Notes under the pieces: generated by a model
The model's database searches: none
What the model was told of the DNA's origin: nothing
Seen by the model: only the letters and a program-made list of their open reading frames with translations
Shown here: positions 1 to 12,345 of the stretch, in pieces
Layout: each line of letters begins with the position of its first letter
Position numbering within the stretch: position 1 is the stretch's first letter
DNA from: Ctena decussata
Taxonomy: Eukaryota; Mollusca; Bivalvia; Lucinida; Lucinidae
Length of the DNA stretch: 64,000 bases
Direction: 5' to 3'
Assembly: GCA_963989385.1 (NCBI GenBank)
Contig: OZ022501.1
Coordinates: forward strand, 82,134,979-82,198,978
Program-made: the position numbers and the translations under genes

Positions 1-2096
1 ATATTTCTGCCGCCTATGCTAACCTTTCCGTCATGTTCTTCCAGAGCATCGGACATGATCCGTTCGAGAAAAATGTTGAAGAAGGTGGGTGACAGAAGAC
101 ATCATTGTCTTACTCCAACTGTTGTTCTGAACCATTCTCCTGTGCTGCCATTTATCAGGACTGCACTTGTAGCCTTGTCGTATAGCTGCTCAATGGTGCG
201 AACTAGGTTTGCATTGATATTGTACTTCCTCATGGTGGCCCATAAGGCTGCATGCCATACCCTGTCAAAGGCTTTTTTGAAATCAATGAGGACATGGTAC
301 AGATTCTGCTGATGTTGGAGATACTTTTCACACAGGATTCTAAGGCTGAAGATATGTTCTGTGGTGCTCCTTCCTGCTCGGAACCCAGCCTGTTCCTCAG
401 CGATTATCTCTTCGGCTTGTGGCTTAAGCCTGTTCAAGATAACTTTCAGCATGACTTTGCTTGAATGACTGATGAGGCTGATGGTTCTGTAGTTCTGGCA
501 GAGCTGTAGGTTGCCCTTTTTAGGGAGAGTAATAATAAGTGACTGAGTCCATGGGGTAGGCCATTCTCCTGTTCTCCAGATCCTGTTACAGATATCTGTT
601 AAAACATCAATCACGGTCTCCCCTCCAGCTTGAACAAGTTCTGCTGGTATATTATCAACTCCGGCAGATTTTCCCTTCTTCAGTGCTGCTACTGCAATCT
701 CAACTTCCTCACGAAGGATCGGTTGTTGATCTTCATCTGGGGGCTGACTGCAGTCCAGAACCGTATTGTCACCATCAGTCTCATGGTTGTATAATTCTGA
801 GCAATATTCTGTCCATCTGCTGAGAATCTCTTGTTCTTCTGTAAGGCATTTCCCAGACTTGTCCTGGATAGTTGTGGATCTACCCTGTTTCTCTGAAGTT
901 AGATCTTTCACCAGCTGGTATGCTTTCTTGCTGTTGTTTTTGTTCAGGCAAGTTTCGATCTCCTCGCACTGACTAGCTATCCAGTCCTCCTTTGCTTTCT
1001 TCACTGCCTTCTGAATCCTCTTGTTTGCTTCTCTGTATTCTTCTGCTCCTCCTGCTTTATACCTCTTCTTCTTCAAATTTCCCCTCTCATCACAGAGGTC
1101 GAGAACATCTCTAGTGACCCATGGCTTTTTCCTGCGACGTTCCTTCCCAAGTATCTCACTGGCTGCATCAGTCACTACTGTATTGTAGGTGGTAATCATG
1201 GTATCTATGTCCATGTCATCATCCCTCAGACCAATGAGTGGTGCAAATTTTCCACCTATTGTTGCTTGAAAAGTGCATGCCACCTCTGGGTCCCTTAGCT
1301 TCTCAAGATCAAACTTCAGTCTTGGCTGGGTTGGCTTTCTAGCCTTCTTCAGACGAACTCGGAAGGTCATCATGACCAGGTCATGGCCACTTCCTATGTC
1401 TGCTCCAGGAAAACTCCTTGTCCTATGGATGTTGACTCCTGATTGGAAGCGCTTCCTCACCAAGATGTAATCAATCTGATTGTGGTGTTTCCCATCTGGG
1501 CTGTGCCATGTCCATCTCCTTGATGGTTTGTGAGGGCCAAGGGTGTTTGTCAGTACTAGGCTGTTACAGGTTGCAAACTCTAGAAGTCTGAGACCTCTCT
1601 CATTTGTCTCGTCATTGCAGTAGGGTCCACAAATGTTTTCCCAGTCTGCCTGTGCATCCTTTCCAACCTTAGCATTCCAATCCCCTTGTACAACCAGAAT
1701 GACCTTCTTGGGTGTTTGGTCTATGATTTCCTGGAGTTGCTGGTAGAAGTGTTCTACCTCATTGTCGTCATGTCCAGAGGTTGGTGCATAAATCTGTATG
1801 ATGGTGATATTGAAAGGAGCTGCTCTCAGGCGAACTGAAATCAGTCTGCTGGAGACTGGTCGGCATCCCAAGACAGCACTCACCATGTCCTCATGCACAA
1901 GAAATCCAACCCCATACTCATGTTTGTCCTCTTCTCCACTGAAATAAACCTTGTGTCTGTCATCTGTTGACATCTCACCAAAAGTTTTCCAGCGCATCTC
2001 ACAGAGCCCCAGTATGTTCCAGTGATACCTGTCCATTGCATGAGTCAGCTCTTCAAGCTTCCCAGCTGGCCTCAGAGTCCTTACATTCCAGGTGCC
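1..2096 (-). mobile_element. RTE-like non-LTR retrotransposon, 5'-truncated, cut by window edge
   Basis: Minus-strand LINE body whose coding frame runs from about 2096 down to the left edge. Upstream of the first Met (2036) the frame stays open and encodes the start of an APE endonuclease (IGTWNVRTL about 20 codons before that Met), so true homology begins near 2096-2100. Beyond that the sequence no longer looks LINE-like, which suggests 5' truncation. The 3' end of the element, including the reverse transcriptase catalytic Asp-Asp motif and tail, lies outside the window. The RTE assignment rests on recognisable endonuclease and RT motifs and is not confirmed by a search. Confidence 0.9.
102..2036 (-). 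pseudogene. endonuclease-reverse transcriptase of RTE-like LINE, premature stop
   Basis: A 644-codon reading frame encoding the polyprotein a LINE uses to nick target DNA and reverse-transcribe its own RNA. Order of domains: an APE-type endonuclease from residue 1 to about 240 (LGLCEMRW near the start, GDWNAKVG around residue 120, HNQIDYILV, then GSGHD), a charged linker, and a reverse transcriptase from about residue 430. RT motifs seen are KSAGVDNIPAEL, NYRTISLIS, QAGFRAGRSTTEHI, and motif A LIDFKKAFDRV with its first catalytic Asp. The frame ends at a TGA (102-104) where the family has the Gly of the GVRQG motif B. After that stop the same frame stays open to base 1 with CLLSP-type RT sequence, so the stop is a nonsense change and not the natural end. 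Otherwise intact, so probably a fairly recent copy. Confidence 0.9.
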
Positions 2097-3009
2097 AATT
2101 GAGTAAATGATTAAGTCAGTGTAAATTTGAATATCATTTTTACATCTCAGTTTCTGTCAGTATGCAACTGTGAAAAGCCGTACAATTTATTTAAATTATA
2201 TCAGTGCTTTCAGGATGACTTGAATAAACATGAAAAACAAATAGATAAATAAAAGTCCATAGGCCGTTTGAAATATCCCACAAACTACAACCTCTTATTC
2301 ATCTTCTGTGGATGCATATAATTAACTTTATGCCTAGAATAGAAATAATGGTACGTGTATTATAGAACCTTAGAAGTGAGTGATAGATGAAGCACAACCA
2401 AATTCATATCTCAATATTTACACTTGCCACTGACTTCCCATAGGTGAACCCTTTAGAGCAACTAGCTTCATACATCGATGAAGGACAGTTGATCATGTGA
2501 CGTTGTCGTCAAGCGACGTCTTATGTAAACAAAAGTCTTGATTGGTTCTTGTAACGTTCGATTGACTCCTGGTCAGGGCGAAGGCTGTTTAACGTTACGG
2601 CCGAACACGTCGTTACTAAATTTTCTTCGACCCATATTTTGCCTATTCTACACCAAATTACCACGAAAATGGCACAGAGAGGTTCATGAGTAAAGTGTAA
2701 ATATAATAATAGAACTTTGATTTTTCAGCGTTCATCGTGTGAAGAAGCCAGTGGTCATCGCTAAAATTCTACAAGAAGCGCTTCGCGCTTCATGGAATTT
2801 TAGGGGAATAATTCTGTTTGAATACATTTTCAAAATGTGCGCTAGTAAGAAAATAACAGATGCCATAACTTCGCTGATATGTCTGATGAAACAGGAAATA
2901 CAAATACTCCTGTTTATTTTTCACGAACAATGCATTTATAACAATTTAGCCTCCTAATATGAAAAGTTCTGGAGTTATATCCTGTATCCTTTAGGGAATA
3001 TCTCTCATA
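2097..3009. other. non-genic interval with one small hairpin
   Basis: No supported gene. The short reading frame at 2739-2957 has no recognisable feature. At 2762-2802 there is an imperfect inverted repeat (outer TAAAATTC with GAATTTTA, inner GAAGCGC with GCGCTTC). Confidence 0.5.
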
Positions 3010-3336
3010 AAGAATGGAAATAGAGTTGGGCAGATTTATCATGTTCGACTAAGAACAAACTGTAGTTCTCTTAATCAGAATATTTTTTCCAAAAATATAA
3101 TAGAGAGTCCGTTGTGTGTCTGCCGAGCAGTCGAGGATACTAATCATTTTCTATTTAACTGCCATCGCTTAGATAATCTAAGACAGGACCTCTTTGACAA
3201 AATTACTCCTATTTGCCAGCCTACTGTTAACATACTTCTTTACGGTAGTGAACACTTAACTCATATTGAAAATAAGCAAATATTCGTAGCTCTACAAGAG
3301 TTTCTGATCAAATCAAAACGATTCGAAATTGCATAA
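3010..3336 (+). pseudogene. C-terminal remnant of a CR1/L2-like LINE ORF2
   Basis: An open frame from about 3013 to a TAA at 3334-3336 encodes the end of a LINE polyprotein. It contains HVRLRTNCSSLN and then a zinc-knuckle pattern CVCRAVEDTNHFLFNC (C-x-C-x8-H-x4-C), which is the usual C-terminal signature of CR1/L2/jockey-type elements after the reverse transcriptase. The reverse transcriptase itself is missing and an in-frame stop lies just upstream, so this is a severely 5'-truncated copy. About 60 bases after the stop comes an (AAT)n run near 3399-3412, a plausible 3' tail. Family placement is by motif only. Confidence 0.75.
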
Positions 3337-3420
3337 GGTATAAATTATGATTGTATACATATATGAAACATAAAAAGAGAAATCAAATTTTGGCCTAATA
3401 ATAATAATAATGATGTTGAT

Positions 3421-4895
3421 AAATTTTGATATTGAATTAAAACATTTTTTTATTATTTCCTGGCGACTGAAGCCGTGATATTATTGTTGTTTATTTGTCC
3501 TTAATGGTAATGCAGAATATCTGATTGAAACTCACATTCCATTCCCCGTGGAGCTTTTGAGAGACCAGTAATAAAACCTAGCAATCTTGTTGAATACATT
3601 CATAAATTCGTAAATTTTCTAGTATGAAGAGTCTTCTGTTCGAAAATATCAATATTTATGGTAGATTTGCAATTTCTCGAAGATATTTCGATTCTCATAC
3701 TAATATTTGTTATAAGTCGCAAGACTTTCTTCTGAATCCCTTTAAAGCTACTGTAAAATAGGTTATCTTATTGTAAATTTGTATTGTTTTGTATATGTAC
3801 AGTAATTTGAATTAAATATTGTTTACACTAAAGAAAAGGGAAATAATTAAGTTAATAATCAATTGGGCAATTCACAGATCCAAACTATGATCGGAACAAT
3901 CAACATATGAAATACTGAAAGCTTACCAAACATCAGCTCTCTCAGTTAAACAATTCAATCATTGTAAAAATGCTAAAACTGACTATGACCTGTCAAAAAA
4001 TATGACAACTGAAAATCCAAAATCATATTAATTTTTGTAATATTCAGCATACTTACAGCATTATCCTAAAGCACACTCACTCACGGTCTAATATCGAAAT
4101 GGTGGAGCTTTTATTCAGTCAAAACTTGTGAAGCCATCAACAATGCGTTGAAATGGTTATAAAGAAGGCTTTAGATGTTGGGGATAGGGTTTGGGATCTG
4201 ATTCAGTCAGTTGCTGAAGTGTAGTTACTCTTAAAATTTAGATATAACTGGAAACAACAGCTATTATATATTAATTTATTCAATATCTGAAAGGTTTACT
4301 TGTACCTTTAAATCTTGCTTTTTTTCATTCGGTAACTATGACTGTTTCCACGTGTTCTACATGAATACCGTGAATAACTCACACTACAAAATCCATTCAT
4401 TGTTCGCCGGAAAGAAACCCGGAAAAACAAAGCACACGATAGAGTGAATAGGACTTTTCCATTTGCAAACATTTTTTTCCATTTCTTAGTTTCATCATTT
4501 GAAATTTCGGGTTCATAAATTCAAATTATATATTTAGTAACTTGAAATATCGGGTCCCATGACTTGAAATTTTAACTTCATATCAGTCAATGTCATTTAA
4601 TTCCTACTTATAAAAGCCAAGGGCTGGCTGAAACGTTGAGTAATTTATTTCTCTTTCTTCTTCTTTGGGAGTTTGTTTGTTCTCTGAGGCTTAAATTATT
4701 TCACAACTTAAAAATCAAGTTAAATAAATGGGCGATATTTTCATTAAATAACAAAATATAGATAAGGACAAAATTTGCATTTCCAGTTGTCATAGACTCA
4801 AATTTTGATGAACTTTGATGAAGAATCACATTGGAATTCTGCATAAGTCTGATTTAGATGCATATAAGTAAAGATCGTAATAAGAACAATATAAA
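3421..4895. other. AT-rich interval, nothing recognised
   Basis: No reading frame of note, RNA gene or clear repeat is visible on either strand. Only short A/T-rich low-complexity stretches occur. Confidence 0.4.
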
Positions 4896-6275
4896 AAGAA
4901 GTTAATTACAGGTAGGTACTGGATCATATCTCAGTAATAAAATTTGATTTACATACATAAATTTTAAAAACTTATATTTCAGCATTAAAGATAAGAGCGT
5001 GCTTAAAGTAAAAGGATAGGCAATGGTCAGGAACTACATCCCGCCTTCAAAAACATACATAAACTGACAATAGGTCACGAAAGACACGTGTAATGAACCG
5101 AATGAGCAGCTTTTTCCTAGACAGGTGGTCATTCAGCTACTCCGATTGAAAACGATCGCAACTTTTAAATTACAAAACAAAGCAGAAAGCAAAATGGACA
5201 GCTATACAAGTGACAATATTGCTGGAAGACCACAGACAGGCGGACATAAGAACACGCAACATTGAGGAACAACAATAGAAGTACCGCCTGGAACTGACTG
5301 TAACAGACCACTGGAATTCTATATAAATTTTATGAGTTACGAGTTACTGAGGTAACATACGGGAATTTAGAAAAAAGACAGATCATGATACAGATTTGTA
5401 TTTCAGCATCACAGAAAATTAATTTAGATATACATGTATATAGGTTAAAATCCGAATTTCAGCACCTCACAAAATTTAATTCAGACATGTAGAGCCTAAT
5501 AAAGTTTATTTAGATACATATAGGCGTACAATCCAGTTTCAGAATGGGATAAAATGTAGTATATATACATACAAGCAAAGACTCGTATTTCAGCACAAAA
5601 TAAAATCTAATTCAGGAACATACAAATTATGATTCATGTTAAGGATTTATTCACACATAATATTTCAGTTAGAAATAGTTTGAAAAAGACTCAGCACCTC
5701 ATAAAAAATTTAATTCAGACATGTAGCACCTAATAAAGTTTATTTAGATACATATAGGCGTATAATCCAGTTTCAGAATGGCATAAAATGTACGATATCT
5801 ACATACAGGCATAGACTCGTATTTCAGCACAAAATGAAATCTAATTCAGGAACATACAAACTATGATTTATGTTAAAGATTTAGTCACACATAATATTTC
5901 AGTTAGATATAGTTTGAAAAAGACTCAGCACCTCATAAAAAATTTATTTATATACATTTTGGTAAGGTTTATATATCAGCACCACATAAATTCACTTAGC
6001 TACCTATAGGTTCCGCGCTTATTACAGCACTACAATTTCGATACACATGCTTAAACATTTGTCTTTTAGTATTACATAAAATATTTAGATACATAAAATT
6101 AACATTTATATTCCAACACCAGATAAATCTTCTGTACATACATATACTTTAATTTAAAAAAAAATTTCGTCTAATTTTATTAAATTTCTAAAACACCACG
6201 TATAATTTTCTTAAAAAAAAAACCCTACAGGTTAACCACCATATTTCGGCACCAAATAAAATTCTATTTAGATAT
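4896..6275. repeat. degenerate tandem repeat region, 232-234 bp unit in its centre
   Basis: The interval is built from diverged copies of a short motif of the kind 'ATTTCAGCACC...ACATAAAATTTAATTTAGATACATATAGG'-like words spaced roughly 60-80 bases apart. In the middle the copies are organised into a clear higher-order unit starting at 5461, 5693 and 5927 (periods 232 and 234), of which the first two are nearly identical. No coding potential. Confidence 0.7.
5012..5155 (+). repeat. dispersed repeat, copy 1 (partner at 17853-17996)
   Basis: About 140 bases starting with GGATAGGCAATGGTCAGGAAC match, with scattered changes, a segment at 17853-17996. Shared words include AAACTGACAATAG, ACGAA.GACACG and GTCATTCAGCTA. 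No TIR or tRNA-like head is evident, so the class is unknown. Confidence 0.65.
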
Positions 6276-6276
6276 A

Positions 6277-6310
6277 CGAGGGTCATTTTAGAAATAATAT
6301 ACACGATCTC
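6277..6310 (+). repeat. possible single mariner-like terminal repeat
   Basis: TATACGAGGGTCATTTTAGA followed by AATAATATACAC resembles the inward-reading terminal repeat of the element at 37293-38634 (CGAGGGGCATTTCAGAAATA). I could not find a matching inverted end downstream, so this may be a solo or decayed end. Confidence 0.3.
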
Positions 6311-6887
6311 TCAGTATCTTTTTATTTGACAGTTTGCAGTAAATGATGTTAAAAAAAATAATAATTTGAAAATATCTTCTACTAGAAATGCGCAAGTTAA
6401 ATTTAACTTCTCTGCTGTTATATGCAAAAGGGACGTTTTTAAAGTAAAAGTTATCATAGACACTTGAAACACGTGTTTTTTTTCTATGCATGGCCATGGA
6501 TAACTGTTACGCCACTGAAAGCTGTGGGAGAGTCCTCCGTTTCCTTTGATATTTTTTCCCTTTTACTCACAGTCATTTTTCTGTGTAAATTTCGAAAACC
6601 TCAGTTAATTCCGAACAGCCTGGTGTACTTTTTGAAAAGATCGCACAAAAAATACGCGGTCATTTTTGAGTTTTGATGAGTACCCTCAAAGTGTAGAGAA
6701 TTCACAGTAAATCATGTCTGTGTAGCCAATATTCAACATTTAGATATTGAATGAACCTTGAAACGAGGCTGTTTCAATGTTGTATGCCTCTGGAATGGTT
6801 ATGGAGACAAGTGAATTGGAAATTATTTTGTAATCATATCAGCCTTTATGCACTATCATGCTGTTGCATCTATACGACCTGCGCATG

Positions 6888-8240
6888 CACAAAGTCAATT
6901 CAATTCAATTCAATTCAATGATTTATTTACGTGTCACCTTATGTACAAGCAAACGTTAAACATATATACATTACATGATAAAAAGTACATAAGCTACTCT
7001 AAAAAGAGTTATGAGACACGATGGCTTACATATAAAAATATGAAACGCACATTATTTGTATAAAAAGCGTCTCCGCCCGTCTAAGATGTCTTTACAGGTT
7101 TTGGCAACAGTCTTTATCATTTCTGTCGAGGAAAACAGAAAACTAAGTTTTTCTTCATCAGTTAAAAAATAAAAACCGGGGCTTATATTACATGCTTGAC
7201 TAAACATTTCGAGTTGCAGATCTTCGTAAAGAGGACATTTTAAGAGAACATGCTGCTCTGATTACACTGTTGAATGGCAATTAAAACAAGTTCGCTGATT
7301 TACCGCTAAATTTTCATATCTACCTGTTTCAAGTCTAAGGGGAGCAACTCCAGTTCTAAATTTTGCTAACGAACTGCGCCAGGAAACTGGCATCAACACT
7401 TTAACGTACGATTCCGTTTCAAAGTTTGTTTTATATGTCCTATAAGTACGTAACTTATTTTGACCGTTTCCTCGTCTTGCATGTTCTCTGTTGAGTTCAT
7501 TTTTCCATTAATCTGTATAAATGTTCATATACTGTTTCTCACAGAGTTTTATTCCATGTCTAGTACCATAATTATTGTCTACGAAATGGGAACAATTTAT
7601 AGTCTCTAAATGCTTTTGAAGACGAAAATACCAATTTTTCGTTCTTGTTTTTTTTTGGATTCGATATACTTTGTAATTCAGTCTAATTACATCCATAGTT
7701 TTCAAGCGCCCCCATAGCCTCATAACACAGTTCCACTGACGGGCTTCTTGGGGATCCAGCCCATATCTCCTTCCACTGCTGCATTGGGGGTAAATTCGCC
7801 TACGCCAAGGAAAAATCTGCATGCTCGATGTTGCACTGCGTTGACGCATGAAAATTCACGAGTGCCCCAAATTGCAGCACCGTAGCTGATCACCGAGTTC
7901 ACTGTAGAATCATACAATCTGGTAAAAGTCCCAAACGGAAAACCTCCATAAGCTTTAGCCTTCGCAATAAATAAACCCAACGCTCGACTTGCAGCCGAAG
8001 CTACCGCCTTAGCCATGATACTGTACAGTCTAAATGTTCGTGAAGTATTAGTCCCAGATATTTATACTGTTGTGCTAAATCCACGTGTAGGTCACCACAT
8101 GAAAAATGGAAGACTGAACGCGAGGATGATGGCCTTCTGAAATGAACAATTTTCGACTTATCTTTATTTATTTTCAAACAGTTTCTTTCGCTCCAACGCT
8201 GAAGGCAGTTCAGAAGAGACTGTGATGCTATATGCAGTGT
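6888..8240 (-). mobile_element. CR1/L2-like LINE, 5'-truncated, with pentamer 3' tail
   Basis: Minus-strand LINE covering the RT thumb to the 3' terminus. Coding remnants run from about 8235 to a stop at 7052-7054. A short 3' UTR then ends in AATAAATC followed by tandem ATTGA pentamers (about 6893-6920 on the plus strand as CAATT repeats). Pentameric tails of this kind are typical of CR1/L2-type elements. Near the 5' break a 15-base word (TGCTATATGCAGTG) is directly repeated at about 8226-8255, possibly a scar of the truncation. Confidence 0.85.
7052..8235 (-). pseudogene. LINE reverse transcriptase C-terminal region, frameshifted
   Basis: Three frames must be joined to follow the protein. 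The first (about 8205-8010) has LKINKDKSKIVHFRR and YKYLGLILHEHLD, typical of the region after the RT catalytic centre. The second (8016-7740) has SYGAAIWGTREFSCVNAVQH and CRFFLGVGEFTPNAA. The third (about 7735-7508) has QWNCVMRLWGRL and LNYKVY. Further down the frame continues through KFRTGVAPLRLETGRYEN to a zinc-knuckle region (CFNC, then HVLLKC) and ends LYK-stop at 7052-7054. There is an in-frame TAA between CFNC and HVLLKC. At least two frameshifts and internal stops make this copy dead. The catalytic RT core and endonuclease are absent through truncation. Confidence 0.85.
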
Positions 8241-8560
8241 TGCTATATGCAGTGGAAAGCAAAGATATAAGATAGAGAAAGCAGTACACTGAAGAAGTAA
8301 TTCAGTATATTCGCAAGTATTTTCATTTGCATTAGTTGCCATAGTAGGCAATAAACTTCAGGCGTTATGCAGTACACAGTCAGCATACGGACGTGTGTGC
8401 GTGCTCTTGCACATATCGCTGTTGACACTGCACATTAGAAAATGGAAGTGGACAAGACGTAGAAGGTAATAAACAGTGTGTACGACAAAAAAAATCGAAT
8501 AGTAATTCAATTTAATCTATATGGTTGCCGATGCTGTTGCAGACAATAAAAATGTAAGTA

Positions 8561-9469
8561 CGAGGGGTGTTCGAAAAGATTTGCAAATGGCGTAATAACT
8601 TAATAACGACTGTAAAGACAGAATTACTGATAGCAAAAACACATCAAGCTATGTTATGCCTACAAAAGTTTGCAAACACGCCTATATTTTCTTAAAAGGA
8701 CAAGTTTTAAACTTCTTTGAAAGAGGTATACCCTACAGGCACTGCATAATTCTACTTTAGTGGTTCGTAATTCATATATGAACAGTCTTTGATTTTTTTT
8801 ATTTTTGCTGCTTTAAGACAATGTCCAGACAATATTGTCCTGTAAATATGGCGGAAATTATATTCAAACTAGGTTCAGTACTGTCCCGTAAATATGTATT
8901 ATCCGTATTTCATGTTATAGCAAATTCTCCCTTTCTACTAAAGTGATTATGATTTTGTTATGAAAGTAAGTCTGTTAGTAATAGAAATCTTGTCAGCAAG
9001 AGCATTTGCATGGATCAGCTAAAATCTGTCAATAAATTCAAATTAATGCAAAATATGAAACTGCTACAATCTTTCAAAAATGACGTTGACGTCAATTTTA
9101 ATAGCGTCATAAGAACTGCGCATTGCGTTGCAAGGAATGGCTCGATAACAGTGCCACTCTTCTAACTTTAGTATGGATAATGTGGGCAACGGTGGACATG
9201 CAGTTGACAAAGATATATTTTGTATTTATAACGATATTCGAATTAAGGGCCTAACACTGAAAAGATTTTACATGTAAAATTGACTCAGTGGTATGACTGG
9301 GGCCTAATAAAATGCAATATAAGTCAGTAAGAAAAAGTACCTTTGTAATTTGTTTGGTATCATTGTAATAACCAAATGTAGTGCTTTCAGTACATGCATA
9401 GCATTTGTACCCAGCATGCCCTTACACAGAGTTACGAGGCCATTTGCAAAACTTTTCGAACGCCCCTCG
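8561..9469. mobile_element. mariner-like non-autonomous DNA transposon
   Basis: The ends are inverted repeats: the left end reads CGAGGGGTGTTCGAAAAG then TTTGCAAATGGC, and the right end is its reverse complement with one or two changes (GCCATTTGCAAAACTTTTCG, ending CCCCTCG). TA dinucleotides flank both ends (8559-8560 and 9470-9471), as expected for Tc1/mariner TA target duplication. The 5'-CGAGGGG start is typical of mariner ends. The 909-bp interior holds no transposase-like frame, so this copy depends on another element for movement. Confidence 0.85.
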
Positions 9470-9476
9470 TAAGTAA

Positions 9477-9856
9477 GGTCTTTATTTAAAGAGGGTGACT
9501 CAATTGACGACCGACCTTTGCATCCGCGGCACTTCAATAAAGCTTTGACATTTAAGAAATCTAACATGCCAGACACAAAAATATCAGAGAATGATATATA
9601 GGATTAAGCGAAGCCACTTATAGTTTTTTTTTTATTTTCAAACATTGACCTTAAGCATCACTTGTCCTATTTGTATGAGCTTCTCAAACCTTATCGTTCT
9701 GCTAGAATGAATGAGTATTCAGAAAAACAAGAATTCTTGGAAGGCTATTTTGCGAAATACTAAGAATACTCCAAGAAACGGAGTTAAATGCAGAGGGTTA
9801 AAATTGTTGACGCCGACGCCGGAAAGCGACCCTCATGTCGCTCCTGCTTGCATAAT
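9477..9856. other. non-genic interval
   Basis: Nothing recognised. It contains only a short T-rich stretch near 9628 and frames without domain features. Confidence 0.4.
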
Positions 9857-10094
9857 TGAGCCGCGACACGAGAAAACCAACAATGTGGTTGTACGCCCTG
9901 TACAGACTCAGATCAGCCTGGGCATCCGCCCAGTCCGATCAGACTCTTCGCTAAGTGCTTAAAGGGTAGCTAAGGGTCTAAGCTACCTCCATGCGGACAG
10001 CGAAGACTCTGATCAGACTGGGCGGATGCCCAGGCTGATCTGAGTCTGCGCTGGGCGCACAACCACATTGTTGGTTTTGTCGTGTCGCGGCTCA
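9857..10094 (+). mobile_element. palindromic ~240-bp MITE, copy 1
   Basis: Long inverted-repeat element: left end TGAGCCGCGACACGAGAAAA, right end the reverse complement (…GTGTCGCGGCTCA). The arms pair over about 90 bases (GATCAGCCTGGGCATCCGCC with GGCGGATGCCCAGGCTGATC). Between them sits a ~55-base asymmetric spacer (TAAGGGTCTAAGCTACCTCC) that lets copies be oriented. No protein is encoded. Apparent open frames across it are side products of the palindrome. Eight copies occur in this window. Confidence 0.9.
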
Positions 10095-11178
10095 GTTATG
10101 TAGTCGCGACAAAAATGAATCACACTACAATGAAAAGGCTACCTAGCGCAACGTGCAGCAATCGAAGTCTCAGTACACCATAGGAATATGCACCGCAAGA
10201 TTTTCTTTTATCTGTGAGCAATATTTTTTCCAAGCGGCTGTACGAGCTTGCTTAATCTTCACAGTTCACATTTTTATAAGATGCTTCATGTCACTGACCC
10301 TGAAAGAAGACCCTGATACGTAAAGAAATGATATATAGAAGAACAGTATAAATCAAGTTATAGACGTTCTCCTAGTAAAATTGGCAAAACTGGGACAAAA
10401 CTACAATCCATATCTTATACTTGTAAACGATAGCATTGCTCTAAGCATGCAAAATATTGCTCAAAAAATAAGTTGCAAGTAGTTATAAAAATGTAGCTAA
10501 GATACGAATGCCTGCTTATTTTAAATACGGAATAAAATGACAAAGTTGTGTTACATGTATAACCTCTTCTGCACTGCACTGGCTAACACTGACTAATAAC
10601 TTAGTCATTATCATTTCCAGTAATAGCTGAATTTCATATGCGTTTGGTAAAGACATCTGCATAATTATTCTTATTCACATAAGTGGTACGCTGGCTGTAC
10701 TGAGCTTAATCTTTATCGTTTTTGCAACGTCTATAAAAAAATTAAAAAAAATAAAATAAAAAAGCGCCAGAAATTTAGTGTTAATACTATCAATATAATA
10801 AAAAACAAACAGATTTTACAATAAAAGTATAAAGACTTTTAGATAAAAACTGACGGTCAAAGGAGGAGGACTTGAAATGAGTGAAAACGAAAATTTAAAC
10901 TTTCTTCATACATTCAAACCTGATTTTTTTGACGTTTTGATAACCAAGTATATAAAGGGAAATCGCTTGTGGGCTTGTGGTCGTTGGGATAGTGGTTGTT
11001 AGAGGTCGTCGTATCTCGAGCTCAGCATATGAACCTCTCATTTTGCTGCCTTCGTAAATAATTTGCCTGCAATAAATATGTAAAAGACTTCCCAGAGTGG
11101 CAATATGTAGTGTCAGTAAAAGGCGCGGTTCGATGCTCTTTTTACTTTTTCTGATTCGAATCAGTATCCATTTACCAC
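10095..11178. other. non-genic interval
   Basis: No supported feature. An A-rich low-complexity run lies near 10735-10765. Confidence 0.4.

Positions 11179-11225
<47 letters not shown>
11179..11225 (+). repeat. (GA)n microsatellite
   Basis: About 23 uninterrupted GA dinucleotides. They create artificial Arg-Glu and Ser-Leu open frames on both strands. Confidence 0.98.
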
Positions 11226-11228
<3 letters not shown>

Positions 11229-12345
11229 ATCGTCGGTGAGACTCGAACGCGACTCTCTGCACCAAAAGCCGACCAAAAGGTCCAACCACTCGACAACGTT
11301 GCGTCTTCGACCATGACTGAAAAATCCATACAAACAATAACAATGGTCATGCGTTGGGAAGTTTGCATAATTTTCCGTCAAATTACGCCATCCCGTCTCA
11401 GAGAATTTTAATTCGACCGAAATCATTTGAGCTAGATTTTCGTAATAAGGTATTGAACGTTGTTTACTTGTGTATTTTAGTATGGCAGCAATCGTTAAAT
11501 TTTGTACCACAATCACCCTAGCTATTTTGGAGCCAATTTGCTCTAATTTGTGTGACTCTCGGTTAAACCTGTTGCAGTACAGTAGTTCAAAGGAAATTTC
11601 GTCTGACGAAAATATAGGCGCGAGCTTGGCCGCATGCATGAAAAACGATCACAATAACTCACCATGGGCAAGTAAACAAGTACTTTTGTTGCTCAGGTGA
11701 GGAAAACTAACCGTCTCGGTATGGCAAATTTGTTGAAAGCGAAATGAAGACATACATTTACACCTACCTCAATTTCTTACGAACTAAATAAGGTGGGGTT
11801 TAGTGGAACCGTATTAATGTTCGATTTCATGAATGAATATGCTATAAGTAGTAATAGTAGATCAAAATAAAACAATTGAATAATGTCATGAAAACGGTAC
11901 CTTAATTCTTGCCAAAACACCAAAGACGAAGCTTATCAAGTGCGCTTGTGCAGTATATTCAGAGTACTTGCTTTCTGTATAATCGACAGATGGCTGCACG
12001 AATGCGGAGACTTATCTTCGATTTCGCTTTTCGCTTTTCAAGCATTGTCGTAAGAAACATTTTCTGTAAGCTTGCTTTAATTAGTCACAATGATGGGTAG
12101 TTGAAACTTGAAAGACTATCTTAGTACATGTCCTTGTATAAAATGATCGACACAAAGTGTCATCTTCCTGCCAATTAAAAGATATCTTTAATTTTTTTGG
12201 TCGGTTTGCCTTTTGATGACATTTCATTTTTTATTGTTCATTTCACAAGTATCAAAAAAATAGTCACACCCGAGAGTTAAGCTATCACATGATTTTCTGA
12301 GTGGAAACTGAATTTTTACGGCCACATCACACAATTACTTGTAAA
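11226..12345. other. non-genic interval
   Basis: Open frames here are short, overlap one another on both strands and show no domain signal. Nothing else recognised. Confidence 0.4.

Noticed and set aside
6464..6676. Frame beside the possible mariner-like end at 6277
   Set aside because: No transposase motif, and no matching second terminal repeat could be found.
11097..11639. Three overlapping frames of 104-157 codons on both strands rich in Arg-Glu or Ser-Leu
   Set aside because: They are produced by the (GA)n microsatellite being open in several frames and have no domain signal outside it.
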